Assembly: GCF_021155765.1 (NCBI RefSeq)
Contig: NC_060110.1
Coordinates: 8,369,501 to 8,433,500, forward strand
Reading direction: 5' to 3'
DNA: 64,000 bases
Origin: Diprion similis
Lineage: Eukaryota > Arthropoda > Insecta > Hymenoptera > Diprionidae
How positions within the stretch are numbered: position 1 is the first letter of the stretch; every line of letters starts with the position of its first letter. The notes under the pieces were generated by a model. That model saw nothing but the letters and a program-made list of their open reading frames with translations, did not search any database and was not told the DNA's origin. Shown here piece by piece: positions 44,360 through 56,660 of the stretch. The translations under genes and the position numbers were made by a program.

Positions 44360-46399
44360 GAGACGTTGCATAAGCACCTTTTGACAATTCCAGTCTTCTA
44401 GGTCTTTCAAACGAACGGCCGACCCACAAAATTCGACCACAAAAAAGTTGGAGGCAAGATTTCAGCGCGAGAAGTAATGCCCTCTGTCGGAGTGAAGAGC
44501 GATGATATTGGTGCATGGGAATACACGAGGACGGACACGTGGGCGTCCCGACGCGTCGTTGGAGGGAACTCTTCCCGGAGATGACGGGACGCGGAATTGC
44601 CCACCCGCCATCGTCGAGCCGTGCCAAGCCTGTACGATCTCCGTTCATCTCGAGGTGCCTTTTCCTGGCACTCGGTCCCACCGTCGAGGCCTACGTGGGC
44701 CTGATGCCTCGGTCTGCGTGCGTTAAAACTCTTCCTCTGCAAGTGTGCCTCGGCATCGGGGGCGTGTCGGCTCCCTGGTGGTCCTCCACTGGCGTAAGTC
44801 TCCCTTCGACCTTCCGCCCGCTTCTGCACTCGCCACGACTACTTTCGAGACCCTTTAAGGATGGCCGAAGAAAGTCGCTAGAAGTTTGCTCGCCGATTCG
44901 CGTCGATATTGCGGAATTTGATATCGGCAAAAAAGAATTTCTTATTTTTTATAAGGTAGGCATGATTTTTAATACCTAGTATCAGTTTAGGGTTGTAAAA
45001 AATTGAATTATCCATTTTTTTCCCTGCTCAATATAATTGGTGAAAGTGGAAATTTGAAATTTCATACATTTGACGTATAAAGTTGTTAACATGCATTGCG
45101 CGGAGAAAATTTACATCGGAGGCAAGGGCTGGATTGAGTTTTATCGGTTTATTATCATTGCATTAGGAGCTTTTGAAGAAACCCGAATTTCACATCTTAA
45201 AAAAATTTTCCCTTCGTAATATGTAAATATTGTGAAACTGTAAACCTACATCAAAGTTTGGCGATCTAATATCTATAAACAATACTATACGCTTACGACC
45301 GTTACAAAAGTTGTTTTATGCATTCAACTTTTTTATCGGTTTGTTCAAGGCGGCTTAATGGCGATTTCTTATTTACCAAATGCCGGGTAGTTTTATACCT
45401 TTTCTTTTACAATTCGAAAGAGAAATACAAGACAAATCATATCATTATGTTGAGTTTAAACTCCGAAGCAGAATTGATCATTTACTATTATTTACGCTAA
45501 TTATGTTGAGCGTTCGAATGATGTGTTTCACGCCGTCACATTTGGATACCAATGGAAAAATCGAGCAAGACGCGTTTTTGTAGGTTGAAAAAAATCTCCA
45601 TTTCAAAAATGGAAAACTGTAAACTTTTCAAAACAATGAAACGTAATTTCCTCAACATAATAATTGATCATTTTGCTCTCCAATTTGAAATGTACAAAAA
45701 CATTCTACAGTCAACTATAAAAACCTTCACCTTCCAGTATAATACCATAACATAATCACCAAATCCTACCTTATAGCTCGATCAAAAATTCCGAACAAAA
45801 ACTAAAATTTCTCCCGCTGTCTCAAACATCTGCACTCAAGTTTCAAAAATGCATAAAAACGTAAATAATTTTTTTCTAGATATAGAAAATTTGATTAAAT
45901 AATTTCAAAAATTAATAGAAAAAAATATGGACATTCCTTCTCAACAGCTTGACGACAATGCTTCGGGAAGACGAGTTCTCAGCGACGGTTACAGGCGCTA
46001 CAAGGTTACAGGCAGCGCCCTCGGGTTCCACCTGAAGAGTGGTAGACGCCAATGGACAGGTAACTACCGCACAACAAGACGACTCGCGTATCCTCCCCTT
46101 TGCCCCCAAGTCCCGGAGCGCTTCGTGTCCGGTCTGGTCACGAACGCCTGCCGTCTCGGTTTGTACAACCGGCCACGACGTGCAGATAGGTAGAACTAGG
46201 GGCCTCTACCACGGCGTTATTGTTTCTTATTTTCTGGGCCCGAACTCGAAGGGGGCCCATCTTCGCGCGATCCTGGTGTCGCCTTGGTGTTACTCACTCC
46301 GAAGTCTGTCAACGACGTCCTCAACTTCTCGGCAATGTCGTCTAGATTTACCAAGATTTTTCAGATTTATTCGTTCTGTTTTTTACTAAGTAACGAATC

Positions 46400-46830
46400 A
46401 CGTATGTAATTATAATTTGTATTTTGAAATCTGAGATCAATTAAATACGAATCATTTTGGTATTTTGTAATCAGATTGAATAGGTATTGAATAATATTTA
46501 AATGTATATATTTTGTTATTAAACGAAAATAAAGTTATACAAATTGCAAAATCAAAATACTCAAATACAAATCAATCCTCAAATCAAATCAATTACAAAT
46601 TACCACTGCAGTTTATAATTGGAACAAAATTGAACGTAAATTGCGTTCACGTTTTCTCTAATTTCAATTTCGCAATTCGTTTCACCTCATTTAGAAAACA
46701 CCGATGTTATGGATTTTTTTATTTCACTCTAGTTACAAAATACAGAAGTAATATTTTAATTTGTCATTTTACATGCGTTTTGCAAAAAGGACGAAATCAA
46801 TTACGATTCAAATTTGTATTTCGCAATTAG
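46400..46830. repeat. Degenerate ATTTGTATTT/AAATACAAAT foldback tract
   Basis: Variants of ATTTGTATTTYGAAAT occur near both ends, and the inverted form (AAATACAAATCAA, CAAAATCAAAATAC) in the middle. The tract looks like a highly diverged inverted-repeat or satellite relic. Confidence 0.45.
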
Positions 46831-46864
46831 GACGAACCAACATTACACGTATAAATTATAACTG

Positions 46865-46896
46865 ATATATATATATATATATATATACATATATAT
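46865..46896. repeat. TA dinucleotide microsatellite
   Basis: An almost pure TA run. A second TA run lies at 47178-47196, so that the about 280 bp between them is bracketed by TA repeats. Confidence 0.9.
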
Positions 46897-47177
46897 GTGG
46901 TAGCGATACTAGCCTCGTGGATACTCATCCCTTCAGCCCTGATTGTGAGTTCAAAACGCACAAAAATTGGGTGGCGCAGGAGCCGATGCGTATCGTACGC
47001 GGACCGACTCACTTCTGAGCTATTCGACTGATAACAGCTCGTTTTTATTACCACCAAACCACTAGCGCCATCTGTCAGTCCGTAATGGTTTGCCGAATCA
47101 ATCTAGTGTACGTCCGTATATTCGTAATGAGGATATGTGACAGTGCTTGAGGCTTCTTATCTCACTATCGCGCCCAC
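46897..47177. other. TA-bracketed segment with CTCF-like site
   Basis: A mixed-composition segment lying between two TA microsatellites. It holds ACTAGCGCCATCTGTC at 47061-47076. The reverse complement of that site, AGATGGCGCTAG, fits the CTCF core. No coding potential seen. TA runs often flank insertions, so this may be an old mobile element. Confidence 0.3.
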
Positions 47178-47196
47178 ATATATATATATATATATA
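47178..47196. repeat. TA dinucleotide microsatellite
   Basis: Second short TA run, right border of the TA-bracketed segment. Confidence 0.85.
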
Positions 47197-49621
47197 ATTA
47201 ATTACAAATTGTGATTACTGGTGATCATGTGGCAGTTTGATTGTGTTCAATCTTTTATAAATACATGCGTCAACCTAGTTTTGAATAGTTACCAGGTCTG
47301 TTTTTATGGATTCCAAAAAACTTGCCTGTCCTCCTGTTACTTCTAGCCACGGAACCGATTCCCATCAAACAACCAAGTTCTTTCGGAAATATGTGAGCAA
47401 CGGAGCGCCTATCTTGAAAGCTCTCGCAGTTTCATCTGCACTCCATTATACGTACCGCAACGCATCTTTACTAACGTAACGTAGCGTACCTCGTTTCTCC
47501 GATCAGTTCGAATCGCACAATAAATTTATCATTACGGTCGTCTAGGTGTTCTGTATAAGGATACATCCCTCGTACAAGGGACGGACTCGTCTTTGCTCTG
47601 GACTAGCAGATCGGCGATGCTTTGTTGCAACCTGCAATTCCTTTCCACATTTTATTATGTCTGTAGTAATCAGGTTTGATAGCTGGAACAAGGACCCGTT
47701 CTGTTCAGCTGTATGGAAAATCGAAAGAAACGTTAGTCGAGAACTTATACAGTTCATGTGAACAAGTAGGTACCTAATTCTATATAATATAATCCTACAT
47801 CGGAAGATACGCCGGATTACCAAAGCCAATTAGAGGAATACTGACCGCGTAATTACAAGGCAAATGGTCGACGATATGTTTCTTCCAGTGTACAAGAAGC
47901 TCAGTTCGTTCGAAAAAATAGTCCTTCGGCATGTATGCGGCGGCGATCTGGTATCTCTGATCAATTTAACAATTGTACGAACGGCGCACAATGTATTAAC
48001 TTACAGAAGTGAATCGTTGTGTTACACTTTGCCTGGAATTGTTGGACGGACATTCTCCTGCAGAAATAGTGTGAGAGCTTTGAAATTGAAGAATTTTAAT
48101 TTGATTAAAGTTTCTGCATAACATTGAACGACAAGAATCAGGGGTTTGCATTCCGAATGTTTAAAGTTGCGAAAACGCCAAATTCTGATATTTTGGTGGT
48201 TATACTTAAAGTAAAGAAAGACAACTTTGACGAAGGATCAAAGTTTCGAATGGTCCAAAATCCGACACTCAAAGTTCCGAAATTGCAGGAAATTCCGAAA
48301 GGGCATAACTCCGACAAGTCAAAGTGATAAAATGAGAAAATTAAAAAATCTGAAATATCTAAATTCTTAATGATGGAAAATTTTCAGTTCCGTGATTTTC
48401 TGGCTTGGTATAATCTCTCCACTTTGATCTTTCTTTGCTCTGATTTTTCGATATTTTTACGTTCGAAATCCTGGTCATTCCGATTCTTGGTTCTTCTGAT
48501 TTTTCATACCCAATTGTTGAGTGAAATACACTGTATGAATATATTTAAAGTTTCGGAATTTTATTTTATCGAAAGTTTATTTTTTGGAATTTTCCTCCAT
48601 CGGAACTCAAATTTTCCGAACTTTGCTCTATCGTAATTTAAATTTTTGGAATTTCGCATCACGCAACGTTGAGCCGTCGAAACTTTGTTGTTTCATAAAA
48701 GTTCGATTTATTTAGGTACTTCAAGTTTTACCACCAATTAATTCGAAATTAGGCACTTTCGGAACTTTTAAAATTCGGATCTTCAACCCTGCCCCGAGGA
48801 AATCACCGCAGGTTACACGTGCCTATATTAGATAAATTTGCCGATAACTGCACATACCCATATGCATAGTTATAAATACACGGTGTTAATTATTTAGCTG
48901 GGTGCAACGAGTCGTAAAATAAGAATGAAATATTTCCGAGCGATTGGCAAATTGCGAATGAAAGCTGGGGAGCTGGTAAGGCGAGCTCGTGGGCACCCAA
49001 GGTGGTCGAGTAATTTCGTGAGCCGAAATCGAGCAATAAGAGCCTCCACCAGCAGGCAGCATCGCGGGGAACGTGCTTCGTGTGGCCATTGAGAAAGAAC
49101 TTTCGACGCTGAGTAGAAAAATGTGTTGATTATACGTTGCGCGGCATGAAGCCGGCCCACCTCGAGCTTCGTGCTCGGGCTCCGATGTCGTTAAGAAAAC
49201 ACACAGACAGCCAGCCCCGAAGGTCCAGGATCGTTAAACGGTGGTTTTCGAGATGACTTCCTTCTCGCCTTTGGCACGATGGACGAAGAGACGCGAAGAG
49301 ACGCGAATCTTCGCCTCTCCTCTGCAGACGGCAATCGGGTCCCAAATTGGGCCCCGGCCGGATCAGCGGATACACGTAAGGGGATCGTCGCGCGTGTCAG
49401 AGCCGAATAATCGTCGTTGAGAATGATTCGAACCGAACCCGACACGACGACCGGCATTAAACGCGCGTTGATTATACCCGTTGAGACGGGACCAGCGTGA
49501 GATCATCGGTCCCAATGAAATGGGCCTGCAGGATGCTAGCTGTACACATAGCCTCAAACCGTAACGCTAACCGCTGGTATTTCAACGACTTCCCTCTTCT
49601 TGTACTTTTACCTGATCTTCG
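47197..49621. other. Gene-poor interval with degenerate repeat tract
   Basis: No supported exon. The middle (48124-48790) is a degenerate repeat tract. A GC-rich patch at about 49.1-49.5 kb is open in several frames on the minus strand without domain signatures. Confidence 0.45.
48124..48790. repeat. Degenerate TTCCGAA/TTCGGAA repeat tract with inverted halves
   Basis: The left half repeats forms of CAAAGTTCCGAAAT and CAAAGTTTCGAATGG. The right half repeats the opposite orientation, such as TTTCGGAACTTTTAAAATTCGG, along with AAAGTTTCGGAATTTT. Units are 10-20 bp and irregular. This looks like a decayed foldback element or satellite. Confidence 0.5.
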
Positions 49622-49713
49622 GTTTCTTCTTGTTGTTCTTCTTCTTCTTCGTCTTTCTTCTTTCTTCTTCACTTTTTACTCATCCTCTTCCTCCTGCTCC
49701 TCCTCGTCCTCTG
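49622..49713 (+). repeat. TTC/CTT polypyrimidine tract
   Basis: About 90 bp of nearly continuous C/T, mostly TTC and CTC/TCC triplets. Such tracts can form triplex (H-) DNA. An almost pure purine tract occurs 0.85 kb to the right. Confidence 0.85.
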
Positions 49714-50561
49714 CTGGCGTGTTAAAGTGCTAGACAACTCTGGTGGTCTAATAAGTATATCCACGATGTTTGATCACTTCTGCTTAGCAGTTGCGTCCGG
49801 GACAACGCATCGTCTGGATTTAAAGACGCTTTTTGGACGTAGGTATTAACGATTACTAAAATCAGGATCAGTAGCGAATATCAGTACAATTCAAAGGTAT
49901 ATAATTAGTTTATAACCGATTACCATTAATCGGTTATTCTGTTTCAGTTTCACTCGCGACTTGAGTTCGGTTGTAGAGTTTAGTAAAAATGCAACGATGA
50001 GTATTTCATTGCTCTTTTATAAAACAGAGATAAACTGTGGGTAGGTCCGCGAAATTACAGGGTTGTACTGCGCCCAGTTGCAGTCGTAATATATCAGAGA
50101 GCAATATACGAGTTTGATATTAATAAACGACTCTCGATAAAATAAATTGTCTCCTATAATCAAAATCTAGATCGTAATAGAGAGATGAGGCATTGAAAAT
50201 CGTGCGATCCTCGAACATTCGTTGAAAATTGATTCAATGTGTGCAGGGTAAAACACTGTACCTACTGCAGATTATTTTGATCACAGTACATTTCAAAGTG
50301 TGCAGTGATCAGTTGTCGGTTTATATAGTAAGACCCGCCTCTAATAGCTGTAGGAAGCAGAAATTACGAGCAAGTTGTATTTATGTATTTTGCCAATAAT
50401 CGTCGGTTATAAATCGATTAGATTTGCGCATGACCGAGTAGCTAAATGGAGAAGGGAGAGTATAATAAAACCAGTGAAACGCGAGAGAACTTGTACGAAT
50501 TGGTATATGGTCCTAGGGTGATGCCCGGGGCCCGGATGTAGCCTCCGTTCGTCTGCGTGGC
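49714..50561. other. Spacer between polypyrimidine and polypurine tracts
   Basis: About 850 bp, mostly AT-rich, with no coding or structured element seen. Confidence 0.4.
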
Positions 50562-50655
50562 AGAAGATTAAAAAAGAATAAGAAAAGGAAGAAATAAGGA
50601 GGAAGAAGAAAAGATGAAAAGAAAGAAGAAAAAACAAAGTTGAAGGAAAAAGTAA
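50562..50655 (+). repeat. GAA/AAG polypurine tract
   Basis: About 90 bp of nearly continuous A/G (AAGAAGAAAAGATG and similar), the strand complement of the type of tract seen at 49622-49713. Confidence 0.85.
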
Positions 50656-50685
50656 GTGCGGGCCCCGTGCGAAACCTGTGATTAC

Positions 50686-50786
50686 GGCAGGCGCTGGCCC
50701 ACCTTGTTAGCTCTTCGGGCCCGGTGGGTTTAGGAGGCCCAAGACCCAGCCACTCATTCAGGAACTCGAAGGGCCTGGCGCCTGCC
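50686..50786. repeat. GC-rich inverted repeat
   Basis: GGCAGGCGCTGGCCC (50686-50700) faces GGGCCTGGCGCCTGCC (50771-50786). The arms pair over about 15 bp with one indel across a 70-nt loop. It follows directly after the polypurine tract. Confidence 0.55.
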
Positions 50787-53119
50787 CCGTTAAAATTACC
50801 CAAACTTCGAGGAATATATGTATGAATATACCTGTGGGTACTCTGGGACTTACTATATACGCGGAAGAAAAAAAGTGGGACGCATGATTTAAACAGAGTT
50901 GAAAGAAATCGTACTGATGTCTTCTAATGAACCCTGATTTTCTTCGAAAACGTACGAGGAGAAAAAAAAACCTTACCTTACCCTTCTCTAACATGAAGTC
51001 CATACCTGTATGGGTGGTCTTGCAAATCTTTGTACCATATACACGTACGTTATTACATACACGTTGGTTTGTTTGTTTGGGAAACGGCATGTTTTTATCC
51101 CAGCTTTCACCTTAAAAAATTGTTGCACGTAGCAGAAAAGTATCATCGCGGGGGGATATCTCGTGTAGTCAATTTCGAAAAGATTTTTCTGGTAGAAAAT
51201 CAAATTCTCTGAAACCACAGATAAATGAAAACAATTTCGAAAATAATAACATTTTTTCCATATTATTTAAATAGGAAAATTTCGAATTTGAAAACCGTGA
51301 CCTTTTGAAATGGATTTGATATAGATATCCTTGAGGAAGGATTCTTTTCGCCGCGTAGGGATTAACAAGTTTTTCAGGTAGGATCGAGAAACATGTTGCC
51401 CCAAGATTATTATCCGTAGAATCGCTCGATCCGCATCACCTTAAAAAAATCTTTTATCAAACAACCCGTTTAACAAATTGAAAAATAAAAACGTAGTGAC
51501 GGAGTGGACAAACGAACGAGAGCGATGATTGGCCGTGTTACGTTGGTAGAAAATGTTCGGAGCGCTGGAATTGGCAACGACAATCGACAACAACGGTGTA
51601 ACCCGTAATGACAGTTGTAATGGTAATAACTAATGCTGGGTAATTGGACAAAGCTGCCGCAAATTGGACCACCACGCAAGGGTCAGAAGTCGCCGGACGC
51701 CAATCATCCGACTCGGCATTTGCATCTGCCGATATCTCTCTCGCCCGTGTACGATGTGTGTGTTTGTATTTTCACACGTACGTCTCATACATCCACCCGA
51801 TAAGTGTTATAGACGTCGCACGAGTCTCCGGAGTGATGCCTCCGTCTTTCCTCGCATCCTCTCGCGACCCGTTCTCGACTGGTCTTCAACCAGCCTGCAT
51901 TCGATGTCAGCCCCCGCGTATTACGTAATTCCAGCCAATCCTCATCCGCTCGATCAATCAACCTACATCCGTGTGAAATGATCGTGTTTACCACAGGACG
52001 GAAAGATTACGTAATTTTTCCGACTTGTCGTCTCGCGTCTGAAAGGATCGTGTATTTGACAATAAGTGGTTTTCGTCGATGATATTGTAGTTTTTGAAAA
52101 AAATTAACGCCACGCTATTATCTTTCACTTTTTTTTTAGTTACGTCTCTTCTTTTTACTCCATCTAGGTATCATGCACTCGGCTATGTAGGAGAGATGAC
52201 CCAGTTTTCTCGTCTGGCAGGACTTACACATGAAAACTCGAAGTCGTTCTACGTCTTGTGTTTATCTATAGGCATAAATCCAGAGAGCGTGGGAGTGGAG
52301 AGGTGTAGATGTAGTCGGCAGAACATCGTATATATTCATCTGTAGCACGGATACTCGTTTTTTACTGCTCACCACGAGCACTCGCCACTCGTCCTGACGC
52401 CGCAACCAGGAGATCATTGACATTCACTTTTGATGAGGTACGTTATGCACCTCGAGAGATAGTTCTAGAACCACTTTAATGTTACATCTCATACGACGTG
52501 TAAATTTTATTTTATATGTAAAATGGCTTTTTTCGACAGACCTAAGTTTTATTTATAAATATCAATTTGGACCCTGGAGATTTCAGTTTGCGCACTCCAA
52601 TTATTGGCTTTACTCCAAATACACGAGAATCTCGCAGAATTTTCGTGATCCAACGACGTGGTCAGTACATAATATACAACCGCTTTTACCTCGAGTCCAC
52701 GCAACTGCAAGTCGTAACACAGATTCTTCCTTTCACCTGACTATTATACCTTACTCTAGAAGACTAGTAGAAACAGCTACTGTATAAGTAAAGCGGTGAA
52801 ATTGTGGAACTGATCTTGTAATCATTCTCGAACAGTAACTCTCAATTTTTTAAGTGGATACATTCCATCGCGCAGACAGCTGTGACATATTGGCTCGGTG
52901 TAACCTTTCCAATGTCTCATGCTGCTTGCTTGCAATCCCGTTATCGATACTTCCGTGTTTGCTCTTCAACCTGCTCAAGAATTCGTTCCCAATACACGGT
53001 AGTGTGACCAGAAGTAATTCCACGCAGTCACTGCAGTTCGGTCTGCAAGTGTGCATTGTATGTATAACGCATATCGGCAACAAAAATGTCTAGTCGTGTT
53101 TACTGGACAGTCCTTGACT

Positions 53120-53177
53120 ATTTTCATTTTTACCATAACCAAAACCATGGTTATGGGTACAGGTATAAAATGAAAAT
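53120..53177. repeat. 58-nt hairpin
   Basis: ATTTTCATTTT (53120-53130) pairs perfectly with AAAATGAAAAT (53167-53177). Inside, ACCATAACC pairs with GGTTATGGGT, leaving an asymmetric bulge on the 3' side and a small loop. Size and shape resemble a short miRNA-type hairpin, but I recognise no known miRNA seed. Confidence 0.45.
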
Positions 53178-55689
53178 CAGTTCCGTCGCTGTAGCGAGAA
53201 ATTTTCACAAAAAAAAATGTATTGATAACTAATAATTACATTAAATATAGTACGTGCACCAGATTTTCCTATCGTTTCACAGATACCTATACTAGTATAA
53301 TCGTTATTGTTAAGATACCAGTGTAGCTATAATCTCCTAGAATCATAGCGATAAAGAAAAAATGTGACGATCTCTTGACAAGCGATGGGGTGGCAACGAA
53401 ATACGATCACCGATAATTTATCGATACGTAGAATCGTCTGCTAGGAGATCAGCTCTCGTAAAGCACTCTATGTAATCCGGAAACGAAAGAGAGACCGGGA
53501 TGAAATGGTCGGGGGTGTGTAAGGGCATGTAGAAAAAGGGGGGGAAAGTGGGTAAAAATGGAGAAATTAAAGACGGAGGAGCAAGAGCGTTGACTCGGAC
53601 ACGCGACGAGCCGCTGCGGCCTGTCCCGTGTTCCCTGTTTTCGGGTTTACCCGGGCCTCCGGCAGTCGAGATGGTACGCAAAGATCCCGGGAGGTTCCGG
53701 GGGCTAATTACGGTAATGAGCCACCTAGAAGCTGCACCTACACGAAGGCAGCTGAGACGAGAGCTGCTCCTCGCTCTCCCGTATAAGCATTCGCTTGGCG
53801 CACTCGCAGCTACTTTGAGCGGCGCTCGAATGCCGCCCCGAATCTGATAAGATAACCCTCCCTTTAGTCAAGTTGACTACTCGAGAGTTCGGTTTCGCCC
53901 GTTTCCCCGTCACTCGCTCGCTTCGCGATCCCCCGTCGAGATACGCCAAGATCTATGCTTGGCGGCTTGTCGCTATCTATCTATAGACACTTTCGTACCC
54001 CGCGGCTTCTATTTTCGCGATCTCGAATTCCCCCGCTAAGCTCGCGACACGATTTGCTCTGGTAATGCTCCGGGCTTACCCAAGGATCCGATGCGACCAC
54101 GGCAGGAGTTGTAGGTCTAATCGGTATTCGGGGTGTTGAAAGGTCAACCCCTTCATGACGTATGAAATATTGGTGAAGTTATACAGTTTTGTTAGGCAGT
54201 GCTCATAAGTATGCTTGATTATCATAAAATCACAGTTTTAGCCTAGATAGTGATTACGGGTATCCTGTTACGTGAAGGAAAAGCGAATGCTCCAAGACAC
54301 AGGCAGACGGAAATTTCCGGTTAATAAGTACAACTTGCCGTGCAAATGCGAATCAGAACTACGGTTTGTAGGAACTCGATTTGGAATTTCAATGATAATT
54401 ATCGCAATTCGTATTTATATCTTTCAATTTTAGAAAAAAATGTTTTTATAAAAGTCTAGACTTCAAATATTTGTCGCTAATTGAAACATGATTTTGTAGA
54501 AATTTGTGTGGTTCATTTAGTGTTGGTTATTCGGTAATATAGAAGTATTAGAAAAGTAGTCCAGTGATTCAAAGTCAGGGGAAAATGTTGAAAACTTCAA
54601 TAATAAGTAAAAAAGTTGTATTCCAACCGTGTCTCAGAAGTTTAGAGACACACAAGTTTACACAAATTCCTACGGTCAAAATTTATGCGGGAGAAATCTT
54701 CCATGCACCGAAAAAATCACATTTTATACACGCGGTGTGAGGATAAAAATCGATTGTTTAAAATAATTTGATTAATGGTTACAGGAAGTAACGTTGTTAA
54801 CTATAATCGAAGTAATTTGGAATTGATTACGATTTGAAAAAATCCACAGCGTCAAGTGAACGGTTCTACTTGATTACATAATTATCAATTTGAGAATCCC
54901 GACTTCGGTTCGCCAAGTGAAATAACCGCAAACCGAGCTCGTGTCGGTAGTTATAACAAGCAAGATAGCCAGCGCTATCCACCGATTAGCGTTTTCCACT
55001 TCCGCCCGAGTACATCGCCCTGAGATTTTCAGTTCTATTTTACTGCTGAACAGCAATATCCATCCTCGTTGGATTCAGCATAAAAGGATATTTCCGAGGG
55101 TAATAATTCCATGTAAAAAACGCGCATCGTCTCGGCTGAATCGGCGCTTCATTGTGTGCACCTTTCCTTCGGGGCGCTGCGCTGTAGAACGGTAGAACGC
55201 TAAGCGGCACGTAATGCCTGTAATAACGAGCGAATTACATAAGGCAGGGAGGAATTGATATCGGCAAAGCCGGCGATGTGCGGAATGACGGAATATCTTT
55301 GGTCGAGGTGGACCCTGGGATTTGGAACGCGGAGGGTAGGCAGCCAGTCGCATGTTGCGAGGAACGACCTGGTCTCACCGGGCATCCAAGTGGTATTGAG
55401 TAAAGTAAGTAATCTCTTAGCCGTCACGCCATGGGACCAAGAGCGCGCCCTCAGATATACCTACTCTGATTGGTTTTTTCCCTCACCCGGTCGCGGGTGG
55501 CGTCGTTTCTTTCTTCGTTCCACCCTCCGGCCCGTTTCGCCTACCGCCATCCCCATTTCTGATATTAACGCTATTCGATCTATTGTCGATACCCGGAAAT
55601 CCTCCGCGTTTTCGCGACCAGAAATTCACTGGCAAAGTTCACCCCCTGCAACTGCGGCGATTCTTCTCGAGTATTTTGTGCCGGGGTAA

Positions 55690-55715
55690 GCGTCTTGCGT
55701 CTTGCGTCTTGCGTC
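55690..55715 (+). repeat. 7-bp tandem repeat GCGTCTT
   Basis: Three full copies of GCGTCTT followed by a partial GCGTC. Simple tandem duplication. Confidence 0.8.
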
Positions 55716-56229
55716 CGCATCAACCGCCCCCGGGGATCAAGGAAATCGCGATCACCGCCATCCGGAGGATCCGTCCTTTTCACGTAGAGTTTCGTTGCTG
55801 ATTCTCCTCGAATCCGCGCGATTATCGCCGCGTCTGTGCGACGCTGCTGCGGATATTTTACACACGTCCTTTACACGCGCATTATAGTTGAAACACCACT
55901 TTACCGGACTTTTGGGACGAGGAGTCTCGAGCTGCGTGCCCGTCGGCGGTGTTCAAAAGCACGTCGCGCCTACGCATCGCGCGTTGCATTTTATTATCAC
56001 GATACGACGTGTCCTGCATCGGTGCTGAGAACTGCCAGACCCGATATGATGGAATCCTTTAAAGCGGATCGAGCCGCACGTGAAAGTACTCGGACATTGC
56101 GTTTTATCCAGGTACCTATAATAATAAGCGGTTAACAGGCCGATTATGGGGAGGGCCTCCAGTTTCAGAAGAAAACACAACCGAAATCAACCCTTCACAA
56201 AAGCTTGAATATTACGACGTTGTGGGTAC

Positions 56230-56660
56230 GTGCAATGAATGATTCCAATTCATTAGCATTGATTTCGAGTGATTTCTGGTAGTTTTTTTTATCGACTTTT
56301 ATACCTACCTGATTACGGAGTTTTTGATATTTCCAGTATACATAAGTGACTTCAATGCATTTCCAAATTTGACCTCTCATTTTCAATGATTTTAGAGCGC
56401 TTGAGGCAATCTTCAGTCATTTTCAGGTTGGATGGAACTTTAAAAAATCACCGAAATTTACTGGAAATCACCTAAAACAGTGTGATATCTTGAAAAAGCC
56501 AGTGGAAATCACATGATGGGAATATGAAAATCAATAAAATGTTAAAGAATTAAAAGTGTTTGTTTGATTTCCATGATTTCTAACGCTTGTCAGCGATTTC
56601 TTCAATGCCACAATCATTTGTGATTCGCAATGATTTTTAATGATTTTAATTATCTCGATG
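56230..56660. repeat. Degenerate TGATTTC/AAATCA repeat tract
   Basis: Many imperfect copies of AATGATTT, GTGATTTC and GATTTC lie at both ends, with inverted forms (AAATCACC, GGAAATCAC) in the middle. It is the third tract in the window with this direct-inverted-direct layout. Confidence 0.45.

Larger units (their letters stand above)
43561..46860. other. Gene-poor interval
   Basis: Mixed composition, with a GC-rich patch at about 44.5-44.9 kb that is open on both strands (154 and 140 codons) without recognisable domains. A 39-nt hairpin lies at 44321-44359 and a degenerate AT-rich repeat tract at 46400-46830. No gene supported. Confidence 0.5.
50787..56229. other. Gene-poor region with GC-rich patches
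   Basis: No supported exon. GC-rich patches are at about 53.5-54.1 and 55.3-55.9 kb. Small structures inside are the 58-nt hairpin at 53120-53177 and the 7-bp tandem at 55690-55715. Confidence 0.45.

Noticed and set aside
44407-44979. Overlapping 154-codon (plus) and 140-codon (minus) open frames
   Set aside because: Both are open over the same GC-rich patch, which is typical of stop-poor noncoding DNA. Neither shows a recognisable family.
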